Part shown: piece after piece, positions 33,171 to 42,978 of the stretch | Layout of the letters: each line of letters begins with the position of its first letter | How positions within the stretch are numbered: the first letter of the stretch is position 1 | Origin: Bacillota bacterium | Lineage (GTDB): Bacteria; Bacillota; Clostridia; Acetivibrionales; DSM-1351 | DNA length: 64,000 bases | NCBI GenBank assembly: GCA_023412275.1 | Contig: JAEYNY010000145.1 | Coordinates: 1-64,000 of the forward strand | Direction: 5' to 3' | Position numbers and translations under genes: made by a program | Notes under the pieces: model-generated | Database searches by the model: none | What the model was told of the DNA's origin: nothing | Seen by the model: only the letters and a program-made list of their open reading frames with translations

Positions 33171-33806
33171 CTATTGGTTTATCTCTCTCGGAGAAGCCAT
33201 ATACAGCAAGGCATTAACTATTGCAGCTGCCACATTGCTTCCACCCTTACGACCTCTGGCTACTATAAAAGGAATGTTTTTCTTCATTATCAATTCCTTT
33301 GATTCAACAACGTTTACAAAGCCTACAGGAACACCAACAATGAGTTTAGGCTCAACCTTACCTTCATTTATCAAACTATTAAGCTCAATTAATGCGGTTG
33401 GTGCATTTCCCACCGCTATAATAAGGGGTTTTTCTATTTCGGCGGTCTTTCTCATGGATATGGCAGCTCTGGTTGTTCCCTCTGCCAGGGCCAGCTCCGC
33501 CACTTCCCTATTTGACATAAAGCACATAACCTCACAACCGCAGCGTGCAACAGCAGCCTTATTTATTCCTGCCATGGCCATTTGAGTATCTGTGACAATA
33601 CACGCACCTGCTTTTAAGATTTCCACAGACTTTTCCATGACACCCTCAGAAAACACCAGATTGTCTGCATATTCAAAATCAGCAGTGGTGTGAATAACTC
33701 TCTTTATTACCGGCTCACACTGCTTGTCAAGAACTCGGTCTCCAAGCTCACGGCTGATAATCTCAAAGCTCTTATTTTCAATTTCCATTGGTCTCATTAT
33801 TTCCAT
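33171..33806 (-). CDS. cbiC: Cobalt-precorrin-8 methylmutase
   Basis: Moves the methyl group from C11 to C12, giving cobyrinate. 211 residues from ATG 33806 (GGAAGG upstream, two bases after the cbiP stop); the longer ORF start has no site. Signatures VIKRVIHTTADFEYADNLVFS (catalytic His) and MAGINKAAV, then GNAPTALIELNSLI and VPVGFVNVVESKELI. Confidence 0.95.
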   Translation of the reverse strand: MEIMRPMEIENKSFEIISRELGDRVLDKQCEPVIKRVIHTTADFEYADNLVFSEGVMEKSVEILKAGACIVTDTQMAMAGINKAAVARCGCEVMCFMSNREVAELALAEGTTRAAISMRKTAEIEKPLIIAVGNAPTALIELNSLINEGKVEPKLIVGVPVGFVNVVESKELIMKKNIPFIVARGRKGGSNVAAAIVNALLYMASPREINQ

Positions 33807-33807
33807 G

Positions 33808-35322
33808 TCAGATTCCTTCCTCAATAACTTTGTAAATGTATTCCATATCAAGAGATTCCCTTAATGCAGCAGCCAACAGGTCATACTGTCTTTCCTTATA
33901 TTCCTTAAAATTAAAGGAAGTATGTTTCTCATATTCCAGACCTTTTTCCTTTAATAATGCCGCTGCAATCTCCGAAAGTATTTCATCACTGTCAAAAACT
34001 CCGTGTACATATGTACCATATATGTTCCCCTTTTGCATACCGTCCGGCTTTTCATTTCCATTGATTTCAGTCAGATTAGAAAGGGATGAATTACCTTCGT
34101 TTTCTGCCTCTGAAGCAGTATATCCCATATGTATCTCATAGCCTTCAAAGGTTTTTCCGCTAAGCCCCTTGAATATTCCTCCCACTTTACCAAAAACACC
34201 TGTAACTCTTGTACGTGTTTTTTCTTTTTCAAATATTGTACCGGATTTTAACAAACCCATCCCCTTCATTTCTCCACCATGTTCAACACTGTAGGGGTCA
34301 CTGAGATTTTCACATAGCATCTGATAACCCCCACATATTCCAAATACAGGCTTATTTTTTTCTGCATGCTTTTGTATACATACTTCCAGTCCGTTTTCTC
34401 TCATCCATTTCAAATCGCCCATAGTATTCTTACTTCCCGGAATAATTATCAAATCAGGGTTTCCCAAATCATTTACACCTGATACATATCTCACACTTGC
34501 ACATTCAATATGCTCAAGTGCATTAAAGTCGGTAAAATTAGAAATTCGGGGAAGTTTGATTACCGCAATATCAATAAGACCTATCGAACCTTGTCTGGAA
34601 AATCTTTCAGTGAGGCTGTCTTCATCGTCAATTTCAACCTGAAGATATGGTACAACACCAACAACCGGAACATGTATAAGATCACAAAGCATATCAAGAC
34701 CCGGTTTTAGAATTTCTACATCTCCTCTGAATTTATTGATTATTGTTCCCTTGACATGTTTCCTCTCATCTTCGTCAAACAGCATAACTGTTCCATACAA
34801 AGATGCAAAAACGCCTCCCCTGTCAATATCCCCTGCAATTAGTACAGGTGCTTTCAACATCTTTGCCAGCCCCATGTTTACAAAATCATCCCGCTTTAAA
34901 TTTATCTCAGCAGGACTGCCTGCACCTTCAATAACTATAATATCATTTTCCGCTGAAAGGCTTTCATAAGCCCTTTTTATATGGGGCAGCAGATTGTGCT
35001 TGTATGCATAGTACTCTGTAGCAGTCATATTCCCTATTGGCTGCCCCCCTAAAATCACCTGTGAACCCCTTTCACTTGTAGGTTTTAACAAAATGGGATT
35101 CATTCTGACGTCAGGAGCCTTTCCTGCCGCTTCGGCCTGTACTACCTGAGCTCGACCCATTTCTGAGCCGTCAGCCGTAATATATGAGTTAAGAGCCATA
35201 TTCTGTGATTTAAAGGGTGCCACTCTATAGCCATCCTGGGTAAATATGCGGCATAATCCTGCTGTAATCAGGCTCTTTCCGGCGTTTGACATTGTTCCCT
35301 GAATCATAATTGGTTTTGCCAT
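33808..35322 (-). CDS. cbiP: Cobyric acid synthase (glutamine-hydrolysing)
   Basis: Amidates four side chains of adenosylcobyrinate diamide. 504 residues from ATG 35322. N-terminal ATPase-like domain starts MIQGTMSNAGKSLITAGLCR and continues FKSQNMALNSY; the glutamine amidotransferase part has NKPVFGICGGYQMLCE (nucleophilic Cys) and GTYVHGVFD (His). Start chosen because AGGA lies ten bases before it. Confidence 0.96.
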   Translation of the reverse strand: MAKPIMIQGTMSNAGKSLITAGLCRIFTQDGYRVAPFKSQNMALNSYITADGSEMGRAQVVQAEAAGKAPDVRMNPILLKPTSERGSQVILGGQPIGNMTATEYYAYKHNLLPHIKRAYESLSAENDIIVIEGAGSPAEINLKRDDFVNMGLAKMLKAPVLIAGDIDRGGVFASLYGTVMLFDEDERKHVKGTIINKFRGDVEILKPGLDMLCDLIHVPVVGVVPYLQVEIDDEDSLTERFSRQGSIGLIDIAVIKLPRISNFTDFNALEHIECASVRYVSGVNDLGNPDLIIIPGSKNTMGDLKWMRENGLEVCIQKHAEKNKPVFGICGGYQMLCENLSDPYSVEHGGEMKGMGLLKSGTIFEKEKTRTRVTGVFGKVGGIFKGLSGKTFEGYEIHMGYTASEAENEGNSSLSNLTEINGNEKPDGMQKGNIYGTYVHGVFDSDEILSEIAAALLKEKGLEYEKHTSFNFKEYKERQYDLLAAALRESLDMEYIYKVIEEGI

Positions 35323-35334
35323 AGAAATCATTTC

Positions 35335-36702
35335 CTAAGTGTGTTTACTAAAATTACAGCATTTTTGCAAAAAGCTTTCTGCAAACTTGGTATTTCCATA
35401 AAAATGTATGTGAGGATAACCTGCGAATATTGTATCAGATGCAAAAATGCATTCCCACTTTCTTCTGCCATCCGGCTTTACTGACTCAAAACTGTTCCCG
35501 TTGTTGTCACTGTCACTATAATGAAATTCGTGAGCATTAACTCTCTCACCTTTTTTACAGAACAGGTTGTCCTCTTTTGCAATGAGAGTAGTATAACCGA
35601 ATCGGGACAGCCTCTCACTCATTGTGCTGTTTCCGTCAAGAACCCCCGTCATGGAATATTTGTTGTTCTGCTTATCTGAGATTGATTGCTGAAGATACAT
35701 AAAGCCTCCGCACTCCGCATATGTGGGCAACCCATTTGAAACGGTCTCCTTTATGCTCTTTAGCATGGCATTATTCGAACTTAATTTTCCTGCATACAAT
35801 TCGGGATAACCGCCCCCCAGTATTAGTCCGTGTATGTTATCAGGTAATCCTTTATCTTCAAGGGGTGAAAAATATGTAAGCTCCGCTCCCATTTCCCTCA
35901 ACAGCTCAAGGCTGTCCTCATAGTAGAAGCAAAAGGCCCTGTCCTTTGCCACAGCAATATTACAGCTATATTTTTTCTCAATAGAAACAGGGTCATATTC
36001 CAAAGTTCCCGCTGTTTGTGCCAGTCTCACAAGCCCATCAATATCAATGAACTCTTCTGCATTCTTTGCCATTATATTAAGCTTTTGTCGGATATCTTTT
36101 ATTTCATCCGCTGTGACAAGTCCCAGATGTCTGCTTTCAATGACAGCCTCCGGCATAGGTGGTAAAAAACCAAGTACCCGTATTCCTGTCTTTTCCTCTA
36201 TCATTGGCTTGTACATATGATAAAGTCCGGGTGAAACTGAATTTATAATAACACCCTCAATATTGTTTTCAGGCATGAAATCTCTGAATCCTTTTATTAC
36301 TGCGGATATGGAAAGAGCCATTCCCTTGGGGTCAACCACCAATACCACAGGTGTCCTTGTAAGTCGGCTAATCCAATAAGAAGAATGGCGGCCATCATTT
36401 CCGAGGCCATCATAAAATCCCATAACCCCTTCTATAACAGAAATATCATTCCCATCAGAATTTTTGTCCAGAAGGTACTTTACGTTATTTTCTCCCAGTA
36501 GAAATGTGTCCAGATTCCGAGACTTGATACCTGTTATCTCAGTGTGGAACATTGGGTCGATGTAGTCAGGTCCGCACTTGAAAGCAGAGGTTCTTATCTC
36601 TCTGTTGACCAATGCATTAAGTACTCCGCAGGTAACCGTAGTTTTACCGCATCCGCTTCCTGTTCCTGCTATCATAATTCTGGCAGTTTTGCATGTCTTC
36701 AT
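35335..36702 (-). CDS. cbiA: Cobyrinic acid a,c-diamide synthase
   Basis: Glutamine-dependent amidation of the a and c acetate groups. 455 residues from ATG 36702 (AGGGGG eight bases upstream). RIMIAGTGSGCGKTTVTCGV (P-loop), FKCGPDYIDPMFH, VIEGVMGFYDG, and a C-terminal amidotransferase half with GLPTYAECGGFMYLQ (Cys) and HEFHYS (His). Confidence 0.95.
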   Translation of the reverse strand: MKTCKTARIMIAGTGSGCGKTTVTCGVLNALVNREIRTSAFKCGPDYIDPMFHTEITGIKSRNLDTFLLGENNVKYLLDKNSDGNDISVIEGVMGFYDGLGNDGRHSSYWISRLTRTPVVLVVDPKGMALSISAVIKGFRDFMPENNIEGVIINSVSPGLYHMYKPMIEEKTGIRVLGFLPPMPEAVIESRHLGLVTADEIKDIRQKLNIMAKNAEEFIDIDGLVRLAQTAGTLEYDPVSIEKKYSCNIAVAKDRAFCFYYEDSLELLREMGAELTYFSPLEDKGLPDNIHGLILGGGYPELYAGKLSSNNAMLKSIKETVSNGLPTYAECGGFMYLQQSISDKQNNKYSMTGVLDGNSTMSERLSRFGYTTLIAKEDNLFCKKGERVNAHEFHYSDSDNNGNSFESVKPDGRRKWECIFASDTIFAGYPHIHFYGNTKFAESFLQKCCNFSKHT

Positions 36703-36735
36703 TGTAACCACCCCCTAAAGGATTTTATCCTATTT

Positions 36736-37923
36736 TTATGCTTTTTTGCCTGTAATAATATACACCGGGTTATTTGCATTCATCATATGGTATCTTCCAA
36801 CCTTTCTGGAAACAGATGAATTAATGCATACCACTTCTGTTTCAAAGCCATTTTTTTCGAAGGAATTAATGGCTTCATTGAGGCTTTCGATTGTAATTGT
36901 GTTGGCTACAATATGTATCCCGGGATTTATCTCTGTGAGGCGCCCAACTATTTCAGCCATATTTCCACTGCTCCCACCTATAAATGCTCTGACAGGTATG
37001 GGAAGTTCTTCAAAAATATCCGGTGCAGTTCCTGAAACTATCCTGACATTATATGCACCCAGTTTTAATCTATTTTTGCATATTAGCTCCAATGCCTCAG
37101 AATTCTTTTCTATGGCATAAACACTTCCGTCAAAGGCTCTTCTTGCCATTTCAACTGCAACCGAACCGGTTCCTGCTCCAATATCAAACACAATATCACA
37201 GGGTTTAATTGCCAGCTTTGAAAGAGTGATGGCACGTACTTCTTCCTTTGTCATTGGAACCTTTCCACGTTGAAAATCCTCATCAATAAGTGGAATATGG
37301 CAGTTAACATAATTCGGATTTTCCAGCAGCATAACTGCAAGATTATCAAAGGTATATCCGGCTAATTCACTTACCGTTCCACTTATTATCCGTTCTTCCG
37401 GCATTGACAAATTTTCTCCGACGATTGCTTTTATTTCTGTCAAACCATTGTCTGACAGGCTTTTACATATTGTATGGGCTTTATTTTCTCCTCCGGTAAG
37501 TACAAAGACTTTTGGATTGTAGGATATTGGCCCAAATATGTTTTTTTCTCGTCCGTGGAGGCTGACAACCTTAATATTCTCATAACTGTTTCCTGTTTTT
37601 GAACAAAAATACTGTAGGCTGCTTATACCACATACCACCTCAATATCAACTTTATTCTCCAGTTTATCTGACAAGCTTCCTGCAATACTGAAAAACCCCG
37701 TATCTCCCGAAACCAGCAATGCTATATTCTGACCTTCGGAAGCCTCAATCAAATTTGGTATTTCTGTTACAGGACACTCTATCACATTCCTGCGAGTATC
37801 CGATAAAAATCTGTGTGCAGTACTGTATATGACATCACAGCTTTCCATCAGATTCAAGGCTCTCTGGGTAAGAAAATCCTCCGAGCCTGTTCCTGCACCG
37901 ATTATATACAGTTTCTTTTTCAT
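36736..37923 (-). CDS. cbiET: Cobalt-precorrin-6B/7 methyltransferase-decarboxylase, CbiE-CbiT fusion
   Basis: Methylates C5 and C15 and removes the C12 acetate. 395 residues: CbiE methylase (~1-195; IIGAGTGSEDFLTQRAL, LVSGDTGFFSIAG) fused to CbiT (~205-395; KLAIKPCDIVFDIGAGTGSV as SAM site, FIGGSSGNMAEIV). A single-chain CobL-like fusion. Starts 4 bp before the cbiX end is passed, that is, ATGA-type overlap with cbiX. Confidence 0.94.
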   Translation of the reverse strand: MKKKLYIIGAGTGSEDFLTQRALNLMESCDVIYSTAHRFLSDTRRNVIECPVTEIPNLIEASEGQNIALLVSGDTGFFSIAGSLSDKLENKVDIEVVCGISSLQYFCSKTGNSYENIKVVSLHGREKNIFGPISYNPKVFVLTGGENKAHTICKSLSDNGLTEIKAIVGENLSMPEERIISGTVSELAGYTFDNLAVMLLENPNYVNCHIPLIDEDFQRGKVPMTKEEVRAITLSKLAIKPCDIVFDIGAGTGSVAVEMARRAFDGSVYAIEKNSEALELICKNRLKLGAYNVRIVSGTAPDIFEELPIPVRAFIGGSSGNMAEIVGRLTEINPGIHIVANTITIESLNEAINSFEKNGFETEVVCINSSVSRKVGRYHMMNANNPVYIITGKKA

Positions 37924-38282
37924 AATGCCTCTCTGATTCGGTCTGCCAGAACATCTGCAAGTCTTGGGTCAGCTCCCAGTGTATTTCCTAAAGTTATTTT
38001 AATCCCGGGATGTTTTTCAAGATATTCCTTTATCTCTCCGGGTATATCCTCTCTAATATGTATTCCCTCAAAAAGAAAATACGGTACTACTGTTATATCG
38101 TCAGCACCCTTTTTAATAAGAATATCAAGTCCTTTTTCCAGAGTTATATCACAAAATTCCATATATGCAGTCTCAATCATAACTTCCGGGAGCTGTGCTT
38201 TAGTCATATCTGTTATCTTTTGTAAAGTTTCCAGGGTTTTCCTTTCTCGGCTTCCATGAGCAAGAATTAGTATTGCCTTCAT
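37920..38282 (-). CDS. cbiX: Sirohydrochlorin cobaltochelatase, short CbiX
   Basis: Inserts cobalt into sirohydrochlorin, committing it to B12. 120 residues, the short (CbiX-S) form that acts as a homodimer. ILILAHGSRERKT carries the metal-binding His9 and PYFLFEGIHIREDIPGEI the second His. Overlaps both hemL and cbiET by 4 bp. Confidence 0.92.
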   Translation of the reverse strand: MKAILILAHGSRERKTLETLQKITDMTKAQLPEVMIETAYMEFCDITLEKGLDILIKKGADDITVVPYFLFEGIHIREDIPGEIKEYLEKHPGIKITLGNTLGADPRLADVLADRIREAL

Positions 38283-39583
38283 AATAGTTCCTCCATTAAA
38301 GCTATATTTTCAACCATGCTTTCTTCAACAGCTTTTAAAGTAGCGTCAATATCCGCATAAGTATGTGCGTTGCTTACGAACATGGCCTCAAACTGGGACG
38401 GTGCCAGATAAATTCCCCTGCTTAACATACTCTTGAAAAAGGCGGCATAATACTTTGTATTGCTTTGTTTAGCCTCCTGATAGTTTGTAACCGGGTTTTG
38501 AGAAAAAAACATACACAGCAACGAACCAACTCTGTTCAATGTAACTGGCACCTTATATTTCTGTACTATTTTTTCCAGTCCACTCCCTAACACTTCAGCC
38601 TTTTTATTAATATCCTCATATATTCCGGGACTACTGTTCAAAATCTCAAGCTGTGCAAGTCCTGCTGCCATTGCTACCGGATTACCTGAAAGTGTTCCTG
38701 CCTGATAAACTCCTCCGCAAGGCGCCACATATTTCATTAATTCTTTTCTTCCTGCATAGGCTCCTACAGGCATACCACCACCAATTATTTTCCCGAAGGT
38801 CACAATGTCAGCTTCAACTCCGAAATACTCCTGTGCTCCACCTGCCCCAAGACGAAAGCCTGTAATAACCTCATCAAAAATAAGCAATGCGGAGTTTTGA
38901 CGGCAAATACGGGACAACTCTTTCAAAAAACCTTCTTGTGGAGGAATAACTCCCATGTTAGCTGCAACCGGCTCTATAATTACAGCTGCTATTTGATTCT
39001 CATTTTCTTTAAATAACTGTTCAACACTGGATATATTATTATAAACGGCAGTTAATGTATCTCCTGCTATGTTCGGTGGTACTCCCAGACTGTCAGGGAC
39101 TCCGGCAGTCAGTACACCTGAGCCTGCCTTTACAAGCATACTGTCACTATGTCCGTGATAGCAGCCCTCAAACTTTATAAGCTTATCCCTCTTTGTAAAG
39201 CACCTTGCCAGACGAATAGCACTCATAACCGCTTCTGTGCCGCTGTTCACCATTCTTACCATTTCAACCCCGGGCACCATGGAAACTATCATCTCTGCTA
39301 TTTGCACCTCAGCTTCAACAGGTGCCCCAAAGCTAAGTCCGTTATGCATTACTTTTTCAACATTTTTCAGTATAAGGTCATTGCTGTGGCCTAAAATCAT
39401 GGGCCCCCATGAACAGACGTAGTCGATGTACTCTCTTTCCTCCACATCATAAATCTTTGAACCTTTTGCACGGCTTATGAATAAAGGGTTTGAGTCTACT
39501 GCACGAAATGCTCTAACCGGGCTGTTAACCCCACCTGGAATTACTTTTTTTGCTCTTTCAAACAAATCTGAACTTAATTTCAT
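38279..39583 (-). CDS. hemL: Glutamate-1-semialdehyde 2,1-aminomutase
   Basis: Makes 5-aminolevulinate. 434 residues, PLP class III fold: GGVNSPVRAFRAV, GPMILGHSN, YHGHSDSML, LLIFDEVITGFRLG and TFGKIIGGGMPVGAYAG (Schiff-base Lys). With hemA, hemB, hemC and cobA-hemD it supplies uroporphyrinogen III for the corrin pathway from inside the B12 operon. Confidence 0.97.
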   Translation of the reverse strand: MKLSSDLFERAKKVIPGGVNSPVRAFRAVDSNPLFISRAKGSKIYDVEEREYIDYVCSWGPMILGHSNDLILKNVEKVMHNGLSFGAPVEAEVQIAEMIVSMVPGVEMVRMVNSGTEAVMSAIRLARCFTKRDKLIKFEGCYHGHSDSMLVKAGSGVLTAGVPDSLGVPPNIAGDTLTAVYNNISSVEQLFKENENQIAAVIIEPVAANMGVIPPQEGFLKELSRICRQNSALLIFDEVITGFRLGAGGAQEYFGVEADIVTFGKIIGGGMPVGAYAGRKELMKYVAPCGGVYQAGTLSGNPVAMAAGLAQLEILNSSPGIYEDINKKAEVLGSGLEKIVQKYKVPVTLNRVGSLLCMFFSQNPVTNYQEAKQSNTKYYAAFFKSMLSRGIYLAPSQFEAMFVSNAHTYADIDATLKAVEESMVENIALMEELL

Positions 39584-40557
39584 CCTATATCCCCTTTCTT
39601 TATTGCTTCGGAGATTTCTCCGGCAAAATAGGTTATAAGTATATCTGCACCGGCTCTGAAAATGCTGACTGCACTTTCACACATTACACCGTATTCATCA
39701 ATCAGCCCTTGAGCAGCAGCAGCCTTTATCATGGCATATTCTCCGCTTACACTGTAGGCTGCCAGAGGTAACTGAGTTTTTTCCCTGACCTCCTTTATAA
39801 CATCCAGATAGGATAGTGCTGGCTTAACCATCAATATATCCGCACCTTCCTCAACATCAAGAAGAGCTTCCTTTACAGCTTCACGTCTGTTATGATAATC
39901 CATCTGATAACTTTTTCGGTCTCCGAAGGCAGGCGCGGAGCCTGCTGCCTCACGGAATGGCCCGTAAAATGACGAGGCATATTTTACAGCATATGCCATA
40001 ACAGGAATGTCTGTAAATCCATTTTTGTCCAAAGCCGTCCTCAGTGCATGTATCCTACCGTCCATCATGTCCGACGGAGCAACCATGTCCGCTCCTGCCA
40101 TTGCATGAGACAAAGCTATCTTTTCAAGATAAGGCAGGGTTCTGTCATTATCAACCCTTTTACCTTCCAAAATTCCGCAGTGACCATGAGACGTGTATTC
40201 ACACATGCAAATATCCGTTATTACCTGCATCTGTGGATACCTCTTCTTTATTTCACGTATCCCCTGCTGCAATACTCCATTTTCATTGTAGGCCTCAGAG
40301 CCTATTTCATCCTTATGCTCCGGGAGTCCAAAGAGCAGTACGGATTTTACATCTGCTTTTAGCGCATTTTCAATTGCTTCCCCTACCATATCGGGGCTAT
40401 AATGATACTGCCCGGGCAGGGAGCTTATTTCGTTCTTAATATTTTTACCCTCTATTATGAAGAGAGGCTGAATAAGTGAATCAGTTGACAGTCTGGTTTC
40501 CCTGACTGTTTTTCGTAGGGCTTCACTAGTTCTCAATCTTCTTGGTCTGTTAATCAT
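39580..40557 (-). CDS. hemB: Delta-aminolevulinic acid dehydratase (porphobilinogen synthase)
   Basis: Condenses two 5-aminolevulinates to porphobilinogen. 325 residues from ATG 40557 (GGAGG upstream, start overlaps the cobA-hemD stop). DICMCEYTSHGHCG is the Cys-rich zinc type; the two Schiff-base Lys lie in MAYAVKYASSFYGPFREA and ILMVKPALSYLDVI. Confidence 0.97.
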   Translation of the reverse strand: MINRPRRLRTSEALRKTVRETRLSTDSLIQPLFIIEGKNIKNEISSLPGQYHYSPDMVGEAIENALKADVKSVLLFGLPEHKDEIGSEAYNENGVLQQGIREIKKRYPQMQVITDICMCEYTSHGHCGILEGKRVDNDRTLPYLEKIALSHAMAGADMVAPSDMMDGRIHALRTALDKNGFTDIPVMAYAVKYASSFYGPFREAAGSAPAFGDRKSYQMDYHNRREAVKEALLDVEEGADILMVKPALSYLDVIKEVREKTQLPLAAYSVSGEYAMIKAAAAQGLIDEYGVMCESAVSIFRAGADILITYFAGEISEAIKKGDIG

Positions 40558-42064
40558 TAATAATGCCGCCTCCAATTTCCAATAGCTTATCTAGCATAGA
40601 ATCAATTGTTGATTTTTCAGCTACTACATATCTCAGGTTATACTTTTTAGCTGCTTCCGCTGTCTGATTTCCGATGCAAACAGCTGTCAGACTTTCCAAA
40701 GGAGTATCTTTCATAGATGCCATAAATCCCTCAACTGTTGATGCACTTGTAAAAGTTATGTATTTAAGTTCACCATGGGTTATCAGTTTCCTGACCTCAT
40801 CGCTGTTTTCATTTATATAATTCGTATGGTACAAAGGAATCCTGTCAAATTTAATATTTTTGCTTTTCAAAATGTTAACAATGTCGTCACTTGCTATTGC
40901 TGCATCACAAATGAGAACCTTTTCATTTTCACCCACAAACTCTGCAATTCCCTGTGCAAGATGGCTTCCATCAAAGATTTCAGGAGTAAAATCAGAAATC
41001 AGCCCTACTTCCTTTAAAGCCTTAGCTGTCTGACTTCCAACCGTACCAATTTTAATATTTGCAAGAGCTCTTGCATCAAGTCCTTTGGAACTTAAGTAAT
41101 CAAAAAATATCTGTATGCCGTTTTTACTGGTAAATAAAATCCAGCCGTATTCACTGAGATTTTCACAAGCACGGTAAAGCTTTTCATTATGTGGTATAGG
41201 TACCACCTCTATACAAGGATACTCTACAGGCTCCGCACCCAGTTGACGAAGCTTTTCCACAAGTGTACCCGAAGATGCCTTAGGTCTTGTAACAAGTATT
41301 TTTGCACCGAAGAGGGGTCTCTTCATAAACCAATTGAATTTATCAGAAAGAGTGCAAACCTTTCCTACAGCAATAATAGCAGGAGATTTTATTCCCATCT
41401 CCAAAGCCTGTTGTTCCAGTGTACCAACTGTAGCAACCAGTTTTCTCTGGTTTGGCCTTGTTCCGTTCTCTACTATGGCAGCAGGCATGTCCTTATCCAT
41501 ACCCGCATTAATAAGTCCCTTCATCAAATATGATAGTGAGGATAATCCCATGAGAAAAACCAGAGTTCCATTTAATTCCTTTAATTCACTAAATGGAATA
41601 GAAAGCTGACCTCCCTCTCTGGCATGCCCGGTAATAATATGCAACGAAGAACAAAAATCTCTGTGAGTAGCCGGTATCCCTCCGTAGCACAGTGCTGCCA
41701 CTGCCGAAGTTACTCCGGGAACAACCTCAAAGGGAATATTGTTTTCATACAGCAGTTCAAGTTCTTCTCCTCCTCTGCCAAAAACGAAGGGATCCCCTCC
41801 TTTAAGCCTTATAACTGTATTTCCTTCCGATGACTTTTTTAGGATTATTTGGTTAATCTCTTCTTGTTTAACAGGGTGGAATTTATTCTCTTTACCCACA
41901 TCTATTTTTTCCGCCTTATGTGGAGTCATTTTTATAATTTCTTCCGAAACTAATCTATCATATACTACCACATCAGCCTGGGAGAGAAGTTCCGCTCCCC
42001 TTAATGTAATAAGTCCTTTATCTCCCGGTCCTGCACCAACTAAAGCCACAAATCCATGCTTCAT
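40550..42064 (-). CDS. cobA-hemD: Uroporphyrinogen-III C-methyltransferase / uroporphyrinogen-III synthase fusion
   Basis: 504 residues. The N-terminal half (~1-245) is the SAM uroporphyrinogen methyltransferase: FVALVGAGPGDKGLITLRG, VIRLKGGDPFVFGRGGEE and PGVTSAVAALCYGGIPATHR. The C-terminal half (~250-504) is HemD: ILVTRPKASSGTLVEKLRQ and ITFTSASTVEGF. So one chain both makes uroporphyrinogen III and diverts it to precorrin-2. Start at ATG 42064 (GGAGG nine bases upstream). This fusion is common in clostridia. Confidence 0.96.
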   Translation of the reverse strand: MKHGFVALVGAGPGDKGLITLRGAELLSQADVVVYDRLVSEEIIKMTPHKAEKIDVGKENKFHPVKQEEINQIILKKSSEGNTVIRLKGGDPFVFGRGGEELELLYENNIPFEVVPGVTSAVAALCYGGIPATHRDFCSSLHIITGHAREGGQLSIPFSELKELNGTLVFLMGLSSLSYLMKGLINAGMDKDMPAAIVENGTRPNQRKLVATVGTLEQQALEMGIKSPAIIAVGKVCTLSDKFNWFMKRPLFGAKILVTRPKASSGTLVEKLRQLGAEPVEYPCIEVVPIPHNEKLYRACENLSEYGWILFTSKNGIQIFFDYLSSKGLDARALANIKIGTVGSQTAKALKEVGLISDFTPEIFDGSHLAQGIAEFVGENEKVLICDAAIASDDIVNILKSKNIKFDRIPLYHTNYINENSDEVRKLITHGELKYITFTSASTVEGFMASMKDTPLESLTAVCIGNQTAEAAKKYNLRYVVAEKSTIDSMLDKLLEIGGGIIND

Positions 42065-42081
42065 AACCTTTACCTCCACGC

Positions 42082-42969
42082 TTAAATACTCCTGCAGCTT
42101 TCCATCTTTTTTACCAGTTCAAAACCCAGTTCCACAGGATTTTGCCTGTTTCCCGTAACACATTCCTTCTTTGACTCTCCTGTAGTTTCATTACAGTATA
42201 AACCCTTTAGAATAATTTCACTTTTCTGAATGGTTGCATAAGCCGCTATTGGGGTACTACAGCCTCCATTCATTTCTCTTACGAAGGTTCTTTCTGCCAG
42301 TGAAATACAAAGGGATTCCTCACTATGGAACAGCTTCAGAAAATCAAAGTTTTCTCCGGCTCTCCCCTGAACCGCTATAATACCCTGACTCGCCGCGGGA
42401 AGAATCTCATCAATGGAAAAATATCTGCTGATACGACTTTCAAGACCAAGTCTCTTAATTCCGGCAGCGGCAAGTACTATTGCTGAAAACTCACCGTTGT
42501 CAAGTTTTTTAAGCCGGGTTTGCACATTTCCTCGGATAGGGGCTGTTTTACAACCCACAAACAATTCTTTAAGTTGGAGCTGCCTTCTCAGACTTGAACT
42601 TCCTATTGGTTCTCCATTTTCACCACTTTGAGGCAAAATAAAGGCATCTCTGGGGTCTTCACGTTTTGACAGGGCCACCACAGGCAACTCCGGGTTATCT
42701 TCCAGAGGCATATCCTTGTAACTGTGCACTGTGATATCAACCTCATTATTGTACAGAGCATTATCTAATTCCTTGACGAAAAGGCCCTTTCCACCCACTT
42801 TATCAAGAGTTTTGTCCAGAATCTTGTCCCCGGTGGTTTTCATTGTAATCAATTCCAGCTCTATATCAGGGTCATATTTTCTGATTGCAGCCATTACCAG
42901 TTCCGATTGTATAATTGCAAGCTTGCTGTCCCTGCTGCCTATTCTGATTTTTTTCATGTCAAATACCAC
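42082..42969 (-). CDS. hemC: Hydroxymethylbilane synthase (porphobilinogen deaminase)
   Basis: Polymerises four porphobilinogens. 295 residues if it starts at GTG 42969 (AAGGA six bases upstream), 291 from ATG 42957. IRIGSRDSKLAIIQSE, the substrate-binding GSSSLRRQLQL, and REMNGGCSTPIAAYA with the Cys that carries the dipyrromethane cofactor. Confidence 0.96.
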   Translation of the reverse strand: MVFDMKKIRIGSRDSKLAIIQSELVMAAIRKYDPDIELELITMKTTGDKILDKTLDKVGGKGLFVKELDNALYNNEVDITVHSYKDMPLEDNPELPVVALSKREDPRDAFILPQSGENGEPIGSSSLRRQLQLKELFVGCKTAPIRGNVQTRLKKLDNGEFSAIVLAAAGIKRLGLESRISRYFSIDEILPAASQGIIAVQGRAGENFDFLKLFHSEESLCISLAERTFVREMNGGCSTPIAAYATIQKSEIILKGLYCNETTGESKKECVTGNRQNPVELGFELVKKMESCRSI

Positions 42970-42978
42970 TACCTTTCC